17,862 nt of DNA from 66-474 sp035695065 (GTDB taxonomy: Bacteria > Pseudomonadota > Gammaproteobacteria > Xanthomonadales > Rhodanobacteraceae), in NCBI GenBank assembly GCA_035695065.1, contig DASSEW010000041.1:1-17862 (forward strand). The letters run 5' to 3'. A program made the position numbers and the translations under genes. The notes beneath the pieces were generated by a model. The model worked only from the letters and a program-made list of their open reading frames with translations. It had not been told where the DNA came from and ran no database searches. Each line of letters begins with the position of its first letter. The first letter of the stretch is position 1. Of this stretch, positions 1 through 6,680 are shown piece after piece.

Positions 1-865
<865 letters not shown>

Positions 866-944
866 GGACACCTTTCCTGTGCTTTTTCCCGAATGGAATG
901 CCTGCGGATTCAGGTGCGCGCAAGCATCAAGAAACAGACGCGCA

Positions 945-950
945 AGTGTA
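945..950 (-). promoter_or_regulatory. Possible -10 element for gyrA
   Basis: The minus strand reads GGTACACTTG, giving a -10-like TACACT about 80 nt upstream of the gyrA start. No good -35 hexamer stands 16-18 nt upstream. This is a motif match only, but it lies in the 134-bp gap between the GtrA-like gene and gyrA, where a gyrA promoter is expected. Confidence 0.3.
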
Positions 951-975
951 CCACATCCGCCCTTTTCACGCGGCG

Positions 976-999
976 AAAAAACCCAGCAGATATGCGGAT
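976..999 (-). terminator. Weak candidate terminator after the GtrA-like gene
   Basis: Directly after the TAA of the GtrA-like gene the minus strand has CCGCATATCTGCTGGG followed by six T. The hairpin is poor (GCA/TGC around a 4-nt loop, one mismatch, then C-G and wobble pairs). The position and the T run suggest a weak intrinsic terminator separating mtnA-gtrA from gyrA; read-through is likely. Confidence 0.3.
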
Positions 1000-1449
1000 T
1001 TACGCGGCCTTTTTGGAGGGTTCCGAGGACTCGTCCACTGCCGCATCACGCTGGCGCGGAAAGGCCCATTGACGGGCCCCGGTGAAGTTGACCAGCGACC
1101 CCGGCAACGAACCCGCGGCTACCGCGATCGAAGGCCACGCGTGCACGAAAGCGGAGTAGAAGACCACCAGCGCGTAGGTCGCGTAATTCAATGCGAAGCC
1201 CAGCGACATCGCCGTCATGTAGCGCGTCCATTCACCGAACAGGGTGTGCCCGCCGCGGTCGGGGAAGGTATAGCGACGATTGAACAGCCACGTCGCGGTG
1301 GCGGCGCACAGGAACGAAAACAGGCGCGCGATGTACGGATTCGCATCCGCCTTGCTGACCAGCAGTTGCACGATGCCGGCGTCCACCACGAAGCCGACCG
1401 CGCCCCCGACCCCGAACCAGAAGAGCTGCCTGGGGACACGCCTCCACAT
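1000..1449 (-). CDS. GtrA-like small membrane protein (four transmembrane segments)
   Basis: A 149-aa protein of the GtrA type (PF04138 family by pattern). Members are small inner-membrane proteins with four helices, often implicated in moving undecaprenyl-phosphate-linked sugars across the membrane for surface glycosylation. Visible hydrophobic segments are near residues 9-31 (starting FWFGVGGAVGFVVDAG), 40-62, 75-97 and 105-130. The RRYTF motif after the second helix and FTGARQWAFP after the fourth are typical of the family. The tail is short, polar and lysine-containing. The ATG overlaps the mtnA stop codon by one base (TAATG), so translation is probably coupled to mtnA. No glycosyltransferase lies beside it, so its substrate cannot be read from context. 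The family call is good; the function is open. Confidence 0.85.
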   Translation of the reverse strand: MWRRVPRQLFWFGVGGAVGFVVDAGIVQLLVSKADANPYIARLFSFLCAATATWLFNRRYTFPDRGGHTLFGEWTRYMTAMSLGFALNYATYALVVFYSAFVHAWPSIAVAAGSLPGSLVNFTGARQWAFPRQRDAAVDESSEPSKKAA

Positions 1450-2489
1450 TACCGGGCACCTTCACCGAACATTCGCCGCATCGAAGCAGCATCGGGTCTT
1501 TCGATTACGCCGCGCTCGGTTACGATGGCGTCAATCAACTCCGCAGGCGTGACGTCGAAGACAGGGTTCCACGCGTTCGCACCCTGCACCACGGTGCGCG
1601 ACCCCGCGTGCGAAAGCAGTTCGGCCGGATCGCGCAGCTCGATCTCGATCGCCTTGCCCGAAGGCGTGTCCATGTCCACGGTCGACGACGGAGCGACCAC
1701 CATGAACTTCGCGCCATGGTGTCTCGCGGAAATCGCGAGCTGGTAAGTGCCGATCTTGTTGGCCGTGTCCCCGTTCGCCGCGATACGGTCGGCGCCGACG
1801 ATCACCCATTGCAGCTTGTGCTCGCGCATCAGGTGCGCGGCGGCGGAATCGGCGATCAGCGTGGCCGGAATGCCGTCGCGGGTGAGTTCCCACATGGTCA
1901 GCCGCGCGCCCTGCAGCCACGGCCGCGTTTCGCCCGCGTACACCCGCGCGATGCGGCCCGCTTCGACGCCGGCGCGGATCACGCCGAGCGCGGTGCCGAA
2001 ACCCGCGGTAGCCAGCGAGCCGGTATTGCAGTGGGTCAGCACGGCACTGCCGGACTCGATCAGCGCCGCGCCCAGAGCACCCATGCGGCGATTGGCGGCG
2101 AGATCCTCGTTCTGGATCTTCTGCGCTTCGGCGGCAAGCGCCTGTGCATCCGCGCCTGCCTGCACGCGCGCGCGCATGCGATCCAGCGCCCACATCAGGT
2201 TCACCGCGGTCGGCCGCGCTGCCCGCAGTTTCGCCAGTGCACTTTGCAGATCGGCACCGCACCATGCGGCAAGTACCACACCCCACGCCGCTGCGATCCC
2301 GATGGCCGGCGCACCGCGCACGACGAGATCCCGGATCGCCTGCGCAACGTCATCGGAGCTCCGGCAGTCCAGCCAGATTTCCTCGTGTGGCAACCTGCGC
2401 TGATCGAGCAATCGCAAATGATCGCCCCGCCATTGCACCGCGCGGATGGTGTCGCGCTCGCTCCTGTTTTCCACGGCTGCTTGCGGCAT
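1449..2489 (-). CDS. mtnA: S-methyl-5-thioribose-1-phosphate isomerase
   Basis: MtnA isomerises 5-methylthioribose-1-phosphate to 5-methylthioribulose-1-phosphate in the methionine salvage pathway (cytoplasmic). The family motifs are present: RGAPAIGIAAAWG near the N-terminus, THCNTGSLATAG carrying the catalytic cysteine, and GADRIAANGDTANKIGTY carrying the catalytic aspartate. The protein is 346 aa from the ATG at 2489, the usual length. An in-frame TTG at 2504 would add five residues, but the purine-rich GGGAAG lies only 1 nt before it, so the ATG is preferred, with a weak GAAG upstream. The one-base overlap with the downstream GtrA-like gene suggests co-transcription. Other salvage genes (mtnB, mtnC, mtnD, mtnP) are not in this window. 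The related eIF2B-like family is less likely because both catalytic motifs are intact. Confidence 0.95.
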   Translation of the reverse strand: MPQAAVENRSERDTIRAVQWRGDHLRLLDQRRLPHEEIWLDCRSSDDVAQAIRDLVVRGAPAIGIAAAWGVVLAAWCGADLQSALAKLRAARPTAVNLMWALDRMRARVQAGADAQALAAEAQKIQNEDLAANRRMGALGAALIESGSAVLTHCNTGSLATAGFGTALGVIRAGVEAGRIARVYAGETRPWLQGARLTMWELTRDGIPATLIADSAAAHLMREHKLQWVIVGADRIAANGDTANKIGTYQLAISARHHGAKFMVVAPSSTVDMDTPSGKAIEIELRDPAELLSHAGSRTVVQGANAWNPVFDVTPAELIDAIVTERGVIERPDAASMRRMFGEGAR

Positions 2490-2525
2490 CGCTGCGATCT
2501 TCAAACTTCCCGGTTCGATACGGCG

Positions 2526-2534
2526 AGCCTAGCA
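2526..2534 (-). promoter_or_regulatory. Possible extended -10 for mtnA
   Basis: The minus strand reads TGCTAGGCT about 40 nt upstream of the mtnA ATG, an extended -10 form (TGC then TAGGCT). A TTGATC that could be a -35 lies 20 nt upstream, a long spacer. The site is in the 49-64 bp gap after the PspC-domain gene. This is a weak motif call. Confidence 0.25.
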
Positions 2535-2553
2535 CGCCGGTTACGCGGCAGGA

Positions 2554-2751
2554 TCAATCTTCCTGCGGCACCAGGATCCAGAGAATGATGTAGACGAGCG
2601 TGCCGGGGAACGCGGCGGAGAAGATCGAGACCAGCACGTAAATCACGCGCAGCAGGCCCGAATCCATGCCGAAGTAGTCGGCCAGGCCGCCGACCACGCC
2701 GGCGATCATGCGGTCGCGACGTGAGCGGCGGAGAGGTGGGTGAACACTCAT
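2554..2751 (-). CDS. Small PspC-domain membrane protein
   Basis: A 65-aa protein that is essentially one PspC domain. A basic N-terminus (RRSRRDRM) leads into IAGVVGGLADYFGMD and then LLRVIYVLVSIFSAAFPG and a hydrophobic TLVYIILWILVPQED end. The GVxGGLADYFG motif and the ILWILVP ending are the family signature. PspC proteins sit in the inner membrane. The full-length E. coli PspC senses envelope stress with PspB, but stand-alone single-domain members are common and mostly uncharacterised. The ATG at 2751 has a strong AGGAAGG site about 5 nt upstream. There are no psp partners nearby (no pspA, pspB or pspF), so a phage-shock role cannot be assumed. A repeat element occupies the space just upstream. 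Confidence 0.85.
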   Translation of the reverse strand: MSVHPPLRRSRRDRMIAGVVGGLADYFGMDSGLLRVIYVLVSIFSAAFPGTLVYIILWILVPQED

Positions 2752-2770
2752 GGTTACCTTCCTGGATCAC

Positions 2771-2926
2771 GGAATCTCTGCAAAGCGTCGCGAGCGAAGG
2801 CGACGTGTTGTTTTGAATCGGGCGCGACGCCGGAGCGCAGGCACCGGAGTGTACACGTCAGTACATGAGGATGCCGAGCACCGCCGGCGCGCGAGCTGCC
2901 GAGCGCAGCAGCTTTGCGGAGATTCC
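2771..2926. repeat. MITE-like palindromic element with 16-bp inverted ends
   Basis: A 156-bp non-coding block starts GGAATCTCTGCAAAGC (2771-2786) and ends with the inverted copy GGAATCTCCGCAAAGC (2926-2911 on the minus strand), 15 of 16 matching. Inside each end is a small hairpin (GTCGC...GCGAC on the left, GCTGC...GCAGC on the right). At its centre is TGTAC-ACGTCA-GTACA (2851-2866). The right end finishes on the last base of the phaC stop codon; the left end lies 19 bp from the PspC-domain start codon. No clear target-site duplication is seen. It resembles a short non-autonomous mobile or REP-type element, but no second copy is in the window. Confidence 0.6.
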
Positions 2927-3993
2927 TATCGCGTGCGTTCCGCCAACCACTGGTGAATCGCCGGCGGCACTTCGCGCTGTGCGCGACCGGAGACGTAGAT
3001 GCCGATGTGACCACCCTTGAATGCGAGCTGGGTGTAGTCCTTCGTGCCGACATGCTCGCCCAGCGGGCGTGACGCCGACGGTGGCACCAGGTGATCCTGC
3101 TCGGCGAAGATGTTGAGCACGGGAATCGTGATGTTCTTCAGGCTGACCGGCTTGCCGCCGATCTCCAGTCCGCCCTTGACCAGTTTGTTGCCCTGATAGA
3201 AATCGCGGATGAATTCGCGGAAGGCTTCGCCAGCCTGGTCGGGCGAGTCGAAGATCCACTTCTCCATGCGCAGGAAGTTTTCTATTTCCGTCTTGTTGTC
3301 GAGGATGTCCAGCATCCCGACGTACTTCTGCTGGTTCAGGCGCACCGGCTTGAGCGTGAGGTAGCACCAGTTCATCAGGTCGGCCGGCACGTTGCCCAGC
3401 GTGTCCACGAACAGGTCCACGTCCATGCCGCGCGTCCAGTGCGAGAGCATGTTGTCGCTCGTGTGGAAGTCCACCGGCGTGACCATCGTGATCAGGTTCT
3501 GCAGCTTGTTCTGGTGCAGCGCGGTGAAGCACAGCGAGAACGCGCCGCCCTGGCAGATGCCGAGCAGGTTGATCTTCTTCACGCCCGCGTGCTTCGCCAC
3601 CGCGTCCACGCAGCGGCGCAGGTAGCCGTTGATGTAGTCGTCCAGCGTGACCCAGCGATCGGCGCCGTCGGGATAGCCCCAGTCGATCAGGTACACGTCC
3701 TCGCCCAATGCGAGCAGATTCTTGACCAACGAGCGGTCGTCCTGCAGATCCACCATGTACGGCCGGTTGACCAGCGCATAGCAGATCAGGATCGGCGCTT
3801 TCGCGGTCGGCTTGCCCTTGCCCTTGTAGCGATAGACGACGACCTTGTCCTCGCTGTAGATCGCTTCCTTCTCGGTCGCGCCGTAATCCACGTCCTCGAC
3901 TTCGCGGAGGGTGCGCACGCTGGCGGCGAGCTTCTCCTGAGCGCGCAATGCTTCGTCCAGGGCGCGGGTGGGATCGATTCTGATGGGTTCCAT
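2926..3993 (-). CDS. phaC: Class III polyhydroxyalkanoate synthase, catalytic subunit PhaC
   Basis: PhaC polymerises (R)-3-hydroxyacyl-CoA into polyhydroxyalkanoate at the granule surface; class III enzymes need the partner PhaE. The protein is 355 aa, the class III size (class I and II enzymes are near 560-600 aa). The lipase-like box is GICQGG with nucleophile Cys147. Asp300 (in AEQDHLVPP) and His329 (in FKGGHIGIYVS) complete the triad, two residues off the Allochromatium positions 149/302/331. The region IDWGYPDGADR near residues 103-113 is also typical. An in-frame TTG at 4002 is possible, but the ATG at 3993 has AAGGG about 9 nt upstream and is preferred. It lies 5 nt after the phaE stop, so the two form an operon. 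The stop codon coincides with the end of a repeat element. Confidence 0.95.
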   Translation of the reverse strand: MEPIRIDPTRALDEALRAQEKLAASVRTLREVEDVDYGATEKEAIYSEDKVVVYRYKGKGKPTAKAPILICYALVNRPYMVDLQDDRSLVKNLLALGEDVYLIDWGYPDGADRWVTLDDYINGYLRRCVDAVAKHAGVKKINLLGICQGGAFSLCFTALHQNKLQNLITMVTPVDFHTSDNMLSHWTRGMDVDLFVDTLGNVPADLMNWCYLTLKPVRLNQQKYVGMLDILDNKTEIENFLRMEKWIFDSPDQAGEAFREFIRDFYQGNKLVKGGLEIGGKPVSLKNITIPVLNIFAEQDHLVPPSASRPLGEHVGTKDYTQLAFKGGHIGIYVSGRAQREVPPAIHQWLAERTR

Positions 3994-3998
3994 GGCGA

Positions 3999-5024
3999 TC
4001 AACCCTTGCTTGCTTTGGCGGCGCGTTTCGCAGGGGCCTTCTTCGTGCCCGAGGCCCGTTTCAGCTTCTCGACTTCCGCGCGCAATGCAGCTACTTCGGC
4101 GGCGAGATCCGGGGCGGCTTCGGCCTGGCGCTTCAATTCACGACGCGTCTCGTGCAGCCGCTTGCCGATGCTGTCTATTTCGGTACGGGTGGGCATGCCG
4201 AGGTCAACCGCGACACGCTCGACTTCCTTCTGCACGTGCCGGCGCACGCGCATCTGCGCATTCACCAGCGCACCGTAGACTTCGCGGAACTCCGGCGACA
4301 ACGCGACTTCCGCGTAGGCTTCTTCCGCCGCGTCCACCCACAAGTCGTAGAGCGCGCGCACCGACTCGACCTGCCGGCCCGGCTCGCCGCGCTCGGCCAG
4401 CTTGTCCTCGAACACCTCGAAGCCGCGCCGGCTGGCGCGCGCGATCAATGCGTTGTAACGGTTGGTCTGCTGCTGGTAATCCAGCATCGCCTGCGCGAGT
4501 TTCTGGTAATGCTCCTGGTGCTCGCGCAGATAGCCGAACGCAGGCATGCCGAGCATCCCGTGCAGTTCCTGCGTGAACGGCTCGACGTTTTCCATCATCT
4601 GTTCGAAACCCCTGGCGCCCTGCCCCGCGATCTCGCGCAGCGCGCGCGCCAGGGGGTTGTCGAACAGTGCCGCATCCGCGCCGGGGAAATTGAGCGATTC
4701 ACGCAGTGTGTCGGCCCAGGCTTGCGCATCGAACTTGCCGGCCTCCCCGGTGCTTTTCGCCGCCAGCGATTGCAATAGCGCGAAATAGGATTTTGCGCCC
4801 GCAAGCATGCGCTCGACGACTTCGCTTTGCGAAGGCTGCTGCGCGAACAGGCGAGACCACTGCTCCATGCCCTCCTGCCATGGAGTGTTCGCGGCATTTC
4901 CGGTCGCCGGCGCGGCCGCGCTTTCGAACGCCTTGCGGGTGGCGTCATTCCACGCGTCCCAGTAGCGCTGCGACATCGCCTGCCAGTCTTCGAGGCTGCG
5001 TGATCTGTCGGAACTCTTGGCCAT
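3999..5024 (-). CDS. phaE: Class III polyhydroxyalkanoate synthase, accessory subunit PhaE
   Basis: PhaE is the non-catalytic partner that activates class III PhaC. The 341-aa protein (MAKSSDRSRSLEDWQAMSQR onward) has the family layout: a W-rich N-terminus (DWQAMSQRYWDAWND), a long helical middle, and the conserved block beginning GMPAFGYLREHQEHYQKLAQ followed by MLDYQQQTNRYN. The C-terminus has a heptad-like coiled coil (AAEVAALRAEVEKLKR) and a Lys/Ala-rich tail. Longer frames start at 5054 (ATG) or 5084. The ATG at 5024 is chosen because a candidate promoter (-35 5076-5081, -10 5053-5058) would place the transcript start near 5046, excluding the upstream codons. The ribosome-binding site is weak. 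phaC follows after 5 nt. Confidence 0.9.
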   Translation of the reverse strand: MAKSSDRSRSLEDWQAMSQRYWDAWNDATRKAFESAAAPATGNAANTPWQEGMEQWSRLFAQQPSQSEVVERMLAGAKSYFALLQSLAAKSTGEAGKFDAQAWADTLRESLNFPGADAALFDNPLARALREIAGQGARGFEQMMENVEPFTQELHGMLGMPAFGYLREHQEHYQKLAQAMLDYQQQTNRYNALIARASRRGFEVFEDKLAERGEPGRQVESVRALYDLWVDAAEEAYAEVALSPEFREVYGALVNAQMRVRRHVQKEVERVAVDLGMPTRTEIDSIGKRLHETRRELKRQAEAAPDLAAEVAALRAEVEKLKRASGTKKAPAKRAAKASKG

Positions 5025-5052
5025 CGGATGCGCTCGCGTAGGTACCTTAGGC

Positions 5053-5085
5053 ATGCTAGCCCGCGTTTTGTTGCGTCGCAACAAA
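5053..5085 (-). promoter_or_regulatory. Candidate phaEC promoter with an operator-like palindrome
   Basis: The minus strand has TTGCGA (5081-5076), a 17-nt spacer and TAGCAT (5058-5053), each matching the sigma-70 consensus at 4 of 6 positions. The -35 box lies inside a perfect 19-bp palindrome, TTTGTTGCGTCGCAACAAA (5067-5085, 9-bp arms around one base). Its core TGC-GTC-GCA fits the TGCRNYGCA pattern I recall for PhaR-type PHA repressors. A palindrome over the -35 box is a classic repressor layout. No phaR gene is in the window, so the regulator is inferred. Confidence 0.55.
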
Positions 5086-5115
5086 CACGCTAGAAGCTCC
5101 TGGCTGGAACGGACG

Positions 5116-5433
5116 TCAGCGGCGAGACCGGCGTCGACGGGATCGCAGGCGGCGCCACACGCGCCTGCCGCGCACGATCAGCACACGCATGGGTCTCCTC
5201 AAGAACGGCAGATCGAGGGCCAGCAATAGCAGCCCGGGAAGCAACATCCACACGCCCAGCACCGGCAGGAATCCGAGGAGTCCTGCACACACGAGCGCTA
5301 CGCCCACGGGAATCCGCACCCATCGCGACGATGGCTTCCGCAACCATCCAAGAGCACGCGCGGCCCAACCCGGAATACTTTCCTGCCAGCGGTCCAGGTG
5401 CCGGTTCAGTCGCCGCTTTTCCCTGTCGATCAC
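5116..5433 (-). CDS. Small basic membrane protein of unknown function
   Basis: A 105-aa protein of a family often seen as hypothetical in proteobacteria. The N-terminal 40 residues are amphipathic (LDRWQESIPGWAARALGWLRKPSSR without break). A hydrophobic stretch around residues 41-74 probably forms two short membrane helices or a hairpin (IPVGVALVCAGLLGFLPVLG, then a leucine-rich run). The C-terminus is extremely arginine-rich (LRSRRRRSRR), as in cytoplasmic anchors. No catalytic motif is seen. The GTG start at 5433 has AGGAG about 4 nt upstream and lies 30 nt after the korB stop, so it is likely the last gene of the redox operon. Nothing in its sequence links it to electron transfer, so co-function is only a guess. 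Confidence 0.75.
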   Translation of the reverse strand: MIDREKRRLNRHLDRWQESIPGWAARALGWLRKPSSRWVRIPVGVALVCAGLLGFLPVLGVWMLLPGLLLLALDLPFLRRPMRVLIVRGRRVWRRLRSRRRRSRR

Positions 5434-5463
5434 GGGCTCCTGTGCGGCCGTCCGCTTCCACGA

Positions 5464-6519
5464 TCAGCGCAGCCCCGCATTGATCTTCTCCAGCACCGCC
5501 GAGCCCGGGCACAGCTCGCGCTCGCCCAGCGTGTTGAACGCGACCGGCGCAGTGCCGAGGTGCGCGTGCAGGTCGGGCGCATGAGGATCCACGTACAGGA
5601 GGCCGGTGACGACTTCGCCGCGCGCTTCGCAGCGATGCAGGTAGTTCATCGCGGCGACGCGGTCGCCGGTGTCATAACCGGCCGGCAGCTTGCGAAGGCG
5701 CAACACGCTGCCGTCGTGCTGATGAACCTCGGTGACTTCGCCAGGCGCGTAATCCACCGTGATTTCCGCGCAGGCCGGAACGAAATCCAGCCGGTTCAGC
5801 GCGTGGTTGTGCTCGCGCACGTACTCGTAGGATTTGGTGCTGCCCGCATGGTTGTTGAACGCGACGCATGGGCTGATCACGTCCACGAAGGCCGCGCCCT
5901 TGTGCGTCATCGCCGCCTTCAACAGGGGCACGAGCTGCGCCTTGTCGCCGGAGAAACCGCGCGCGACAAAGCTTGCACCCAGTTGCAGCGCAAGGCCCAC
6001 CATGTCCACCGGTGCATCGGTGTTGACCGCGCCCTTCTTGGACTTGGAACCCTGGTCCGCGGTCGCCGAGAACTGGCCCTTGGTCAGTCCGTACACGCCG
6101 TTGTTCTCGACGATGTAGACCATGTCCACACCGCGGCGGATCGCGTGCACGAACTGGCCGATGCCGATGGATGCGCTATCGCCATCACCCGACACACCCA
6201 GATAAAGCAGCTCGCGATTGGCGAGATTGGCGCCGGTGAGCACCGAGGGCATGCGCCCGTGCACGGTATTGAACCCATGCGAGGCGGAAAGGAAATACGT
6301 CGGCGTCTTGGAACTGCAGCCGATGCCGGAAAGCTTGGCCACGCGATGCGGCTCGATGTCCAGCTCCCAGCAAGCCTGGATGATGGCCGCGGAGATCGAA
6401 TCATGTCCGCAGCCCGCGCAGAGCGTGCTCACTGCGCCTTCGTAATCGCGGCGCGTGTAGCCGACGCGGTTCCTGGTCAGCGAGGGATGGTGCAGCTTGG
6501 GTTTGGCGAGGTAGGTCAT
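5464..6519 (-). CDS. korB: 2-oxoacid:ferredoxin oxidoreductase, beta subunit (KorB type)
   Basis: The beta subunit carries thiamine diphosphate and a [4Fe-4S] cluster for oxidative decarboxylation of a 2-oxoacid with CoA, passing electrons to ferredoxin. At 351 aa it has the family's usual size. Four cysteines fit cluster ligation: Cys34 and Cys37 in CAGCGH, Cys68 in GIGCSSKTP, and Cys218 in ISPCVAFNNH. The thiamine-diphosphate motif is GDGDSASIG (residues 111-119) with NNGVYGLTKGQ (140-149) behind it. The N-terminus (RRDYEGAVSTLCAGCGHDS) resembles the KorB proteins of aerobes such as mycobacteria and xanthomonads. 2-Oxoglutarate is the likely substrate by family, but pyruvate or another oxoacid cannot be excluded. 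The ATG at 6519 has no strong ribosome-binding site. It is separated from korA by 161 bp, mostly a composite repeat. Confidence 0.92.
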   Translation of the reverse strand: MTYLAKPKLHHPSLTRNRVGYTRRDYEGAVSTLCAGCGHDSISAAIIQACWELDIEPHRVAKLSGIGCSSKTPTYFLSASHGFNTVHGRMPSVLTGANLANRELLYLGVSGDGDSASIGIGQFVHAIRRGVDMVYIVENNGVYGLTKGQFSATADQGSKSKKGAVNTDAPVDMVGLALQLGASFVARGFSGDKAQLVPLLKAAMTHKGAAFVDVISPCVAFNNHAGSTKSYEYVREHNHALNRLDFVPACAEITVDYAPGEVTEVHQHDGSVLRLRKLPAGYDTGDRVAAMNYLHRCEARGEVVTGLLYVDPHAPDLHAHLGTAPVAFNTLGERELCPGSAVLEKINAGLR

Positions 6520-6537
6520 GTTGGACAGCCGCTTAAA

Positions 6538-6675
6538 GCCCCTCTCCCCTCGGGAGAGGGGTTGGGGTGAGGGTTCGGGATATATGTCATGTCGGAACTT
6601 GCCTCCATGTTGCCAATCGCGAAGCGCCGAACCCTCATCCGGCGCTTCGCGCCACCTTCTCCCGGAGGGAGAAGG
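6538..6675. repeat. Composite palindromic repeat between korA and korB (copy 1)
   Basis: Two repeat units face each other. The first is a 10-bp perfect hairpin CCCCTCTCCC/GGGAGAGGGG (6539-6561) followed by TTGGGGTGAGGGTTCGGG. The second holds GAAGCGCCG/CGGCGCTTC (6621-6648) around ACCCTCATC, then hairpin CCTTCTCCC/GGGAGAAGG (6655-6675). The same arrangement occurs inverted at 14951-15087. Such REP-like units are common in xanthomonads and other proteobacteria. It begins 5 nt after the korA stop codon and may act as an mRNA 3' stability or attenuation element inside the operon. Confidence 0.75.
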
Positions 6676-6680
6676 AAGAG

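Noticed and set aside
898..1746. 282-aa plus-strand open frame
   Set aside because: It runs antisense across the GtrA-like gene and the 3' end of mtnA and has no coherent protein features.
3091..4278. 395-aa plus-strand open frame
   Set aside because: It is antisense to phaC and phaE, whose catalytic and family motifs are clear; the translation is rich in Val/His/Asp with no domain.
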